From the NCBI RefSeq assembly GCF_900143075.1, contig NZ_FRCY01000005.1:419426-483425 (forward strand): 64,000 bases of DNA, given 5' to 3'. Positions within the stretch are counted from its first letter, which is position 1; every line of letters begins with the position of its first letter. This DNA is from Cyclobacterium lianum. GTDB lineage: Bacteria > Bacteroidota > Bacteroidia > Cytophagales > Cyclobacteriaceae. Below, piece by piece: positions 63,386 through 64,000 of this stretch. The notes under the pieces were generated by a model, which was not told the origin of the DNA, ran no database searches, and saw only the letters and a list, made by a program, of their open reading frames with translations. The position numbers and the translations under genes were made by a program.

Positions 63386-63423
63386 ACCTTCAACCCTCAA
63401 ATCTCATTCCTCAACCCTGAATC
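63386..63423. repeat. Right imperfect inverted repeat of the S23 unit
   Basis: A pyrimidine-rich block (ccttcaaccctcaaatctca, then ttcctcaaccctga) is the approximate reverse complement of the left block at 62957-63005 and ends just before the cas2 start at 63424. Confidence 0.8.
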
Positions 63424-63687
63424 ATGTATATCATCCTTGTATACGATATAGGCGAAAAGCGTGTGGGCAAGATGCTCAAACTTTGCCGGCAGTATCTCAA
63501 TTGGATCCAAAATTCGGTTTTTGAGGGGGAGATTACCGAGGTAAAATTAAAGGAACTGATTAGCCGCGCCAGGAAATTTATGAAAGAGGAAGATGATAGT
63601 TTGATTATTTTTAAGAGCCGGGAGCAGAAATGGCTGGAAAAGGAAATTATCGGTCAGGACAAAAACGACCTGGACACCTTTATTTAA
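63424..63687 (+). CDS. cas2: Cas2
   Basis: An 87-residue protein with a ferredoxin-like fold: MYIILVYDIGEKRVGKML with the conserved Asp at position 8, CRQYLNWIQNSVFEGEIT, and the C-terminal IIFKSREQKWLEKEII. Cas2 is the structural partner of Cas1 in spacer integration. It is the last cas gene before the leader. Its start is directly adjacent to the S23 right repeat, so that insertion may have split an original cas1-cas2 pair. Confidence 0.95.
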   Translation: MYIILVYDIGEKRVGKMLKLCRQYLNWIQNSVFEGEITEVKLKELISRARKFMKEEDDSLIIFKSREQKWLEKEIIGQDKNDLDTFI

Positions 63688-63899
63688 GGGATTTGGTTGT
63701 CGATCAATAAATCCATATGAACATTTTACGGCATATTGGTCTTTTAAGGCACAAAATCCGGGATTCAGGCCTTAAGGGCAGGTTGTCGAAACCCGGAAGA
63801 AATCCGGTTATTGGCCACCGACGATCTCCGGGCAAAAAACCAAAGAGAAAAGCCTTTATTTTACGAAAATTTGGCCTATTTTTGTTTTCAGTCTGGCGG
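63688..63899 (+). promoter_or_regulatory. CRISPR leader
   Basis: About 210 bases between cas2 and the first repeat, AT-rich at the end. A TATTTTTG box at 63877-63884 matches the Bacteroidota -7 consensus and would put transcription start a few bases before the first repeat; no good -33 box is seen. Reading frames here are not genes. Confidence 0.6.
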
Positions 63900-63996
63900 C
63901 CCTTAATCGCACCATACAGGAATTGAAACACAATCCCTATTCTAATATGTCACTCCAAGTAAAACACCCTTAATCGCACCATACAGGAATTGAAAC
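63900..63996 (+). CRISPR. CRISPR array, first two repeats (continues past window)
   Basis: Two identical 30-base repeats (63900-63929 and 63967-63996), beginning cccttaatcg and ending ggaattgaaac, enclose one 37-base spacer (63930-63966). The attgaaac end is the 8-base handle typical of Cas6-processed type I-B/III repeats. The array lies directly after the leader, and the spacer seen is probably the newest acquisition. The rest of the array is outside the window. Confidence 0.95.
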
Positions 63997-64000
63997 TCAC

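Noticed and set aside
63704..63931. Open frames on both strands in the CRISPR leader
   Set aside because: They run into the repeat and have no protein features.

Overview
The window is a chromosomal segment of a Bacteroidota bacterium, most likely from the Cytophagales (Cyclobacteriaceae-like). The evidence is TAnnTTTG-type -7 promoter boxes, many small outer-membrane beta-barrel and lipoprotein genes, DUF4221, DUF4397, head-GIN and DUF5060 proteins, a pheT / coiled-coil / zapA / rny operon, and enolase-superfamily dehydratases with Tat signals. No rRNA or tRNA gene was seen. Family names come from recognising motifs by eye; no database search was run.

Region 1 (1-8.2 kb) starts with a cytoskeletal pair: a bactofilin cut by the window edge and an actin-like ATPase whose phosphate-1 motif lies at the C-terminus, as in a circular permutation. 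A beta-barrel protein, an HMA-AraC regulator and a secreted protein follow. Then comes an RND pump flanked by one intact and one internally deleted DUF4221-like lipoprotein gene.

Region 2 (8.2-31.9 kb) is mostly housekeeping: rny, zapA, pheT, radC, rpsT, a zinc phospholipase C-like enzyme overlapping an aminotransferase tail to tail, ettA, a DUF349 protein, a LiaF-LytS-LytR envelope-sensing operon, ispD, a DtxR-type repressor divergent from a ZIP transporter with a candidate operator between them, an M42 peptidase, a Ppx/GppA phosphatase, an Ldh-type oxidoreductase and an Nramp relative lacking the DPGN motif.

Region 3 (31.9-52.6 kb) is accessory. Three copies of a 200-280 bp palindrome-rich element surround a Y1 transposase gene and a beta-barrel gene. 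Further on are a DUF4397 lipoprotein, an SLC12-type transporter, a C-terminally truncated DUF5060 glycosidase-like gene, formaldehyde dehydrogenase, a sulfatase, a lipoprotein serpin, a DUF4221 gene split by one amber codon, three tandem Tat-exported enolase-superfamily genes, and an S23-type four-helix-bundle gene between purine-rich repeat blocks.

Region 4 (52.8-64 kb) is a type I-B-like CRISPR-Cas locus: cas6, an inverted toxin-antitoxin-like pair, a second cas6, cas5, cas3, cas8, cas7, an unknown 121-residue gene, decayed ATPase and PIN-like genes, cas4, a vapC remnant, cas1, an S23-type gene bounded by inverted repeats, cas2, a leader and the first two repeats of the array. The unusual features are the two Cas6 proteins, the four toxin- or ATPase-type cargo genes (intact or decayed) between cas genes, and the S23 element between cas1 and cas2.
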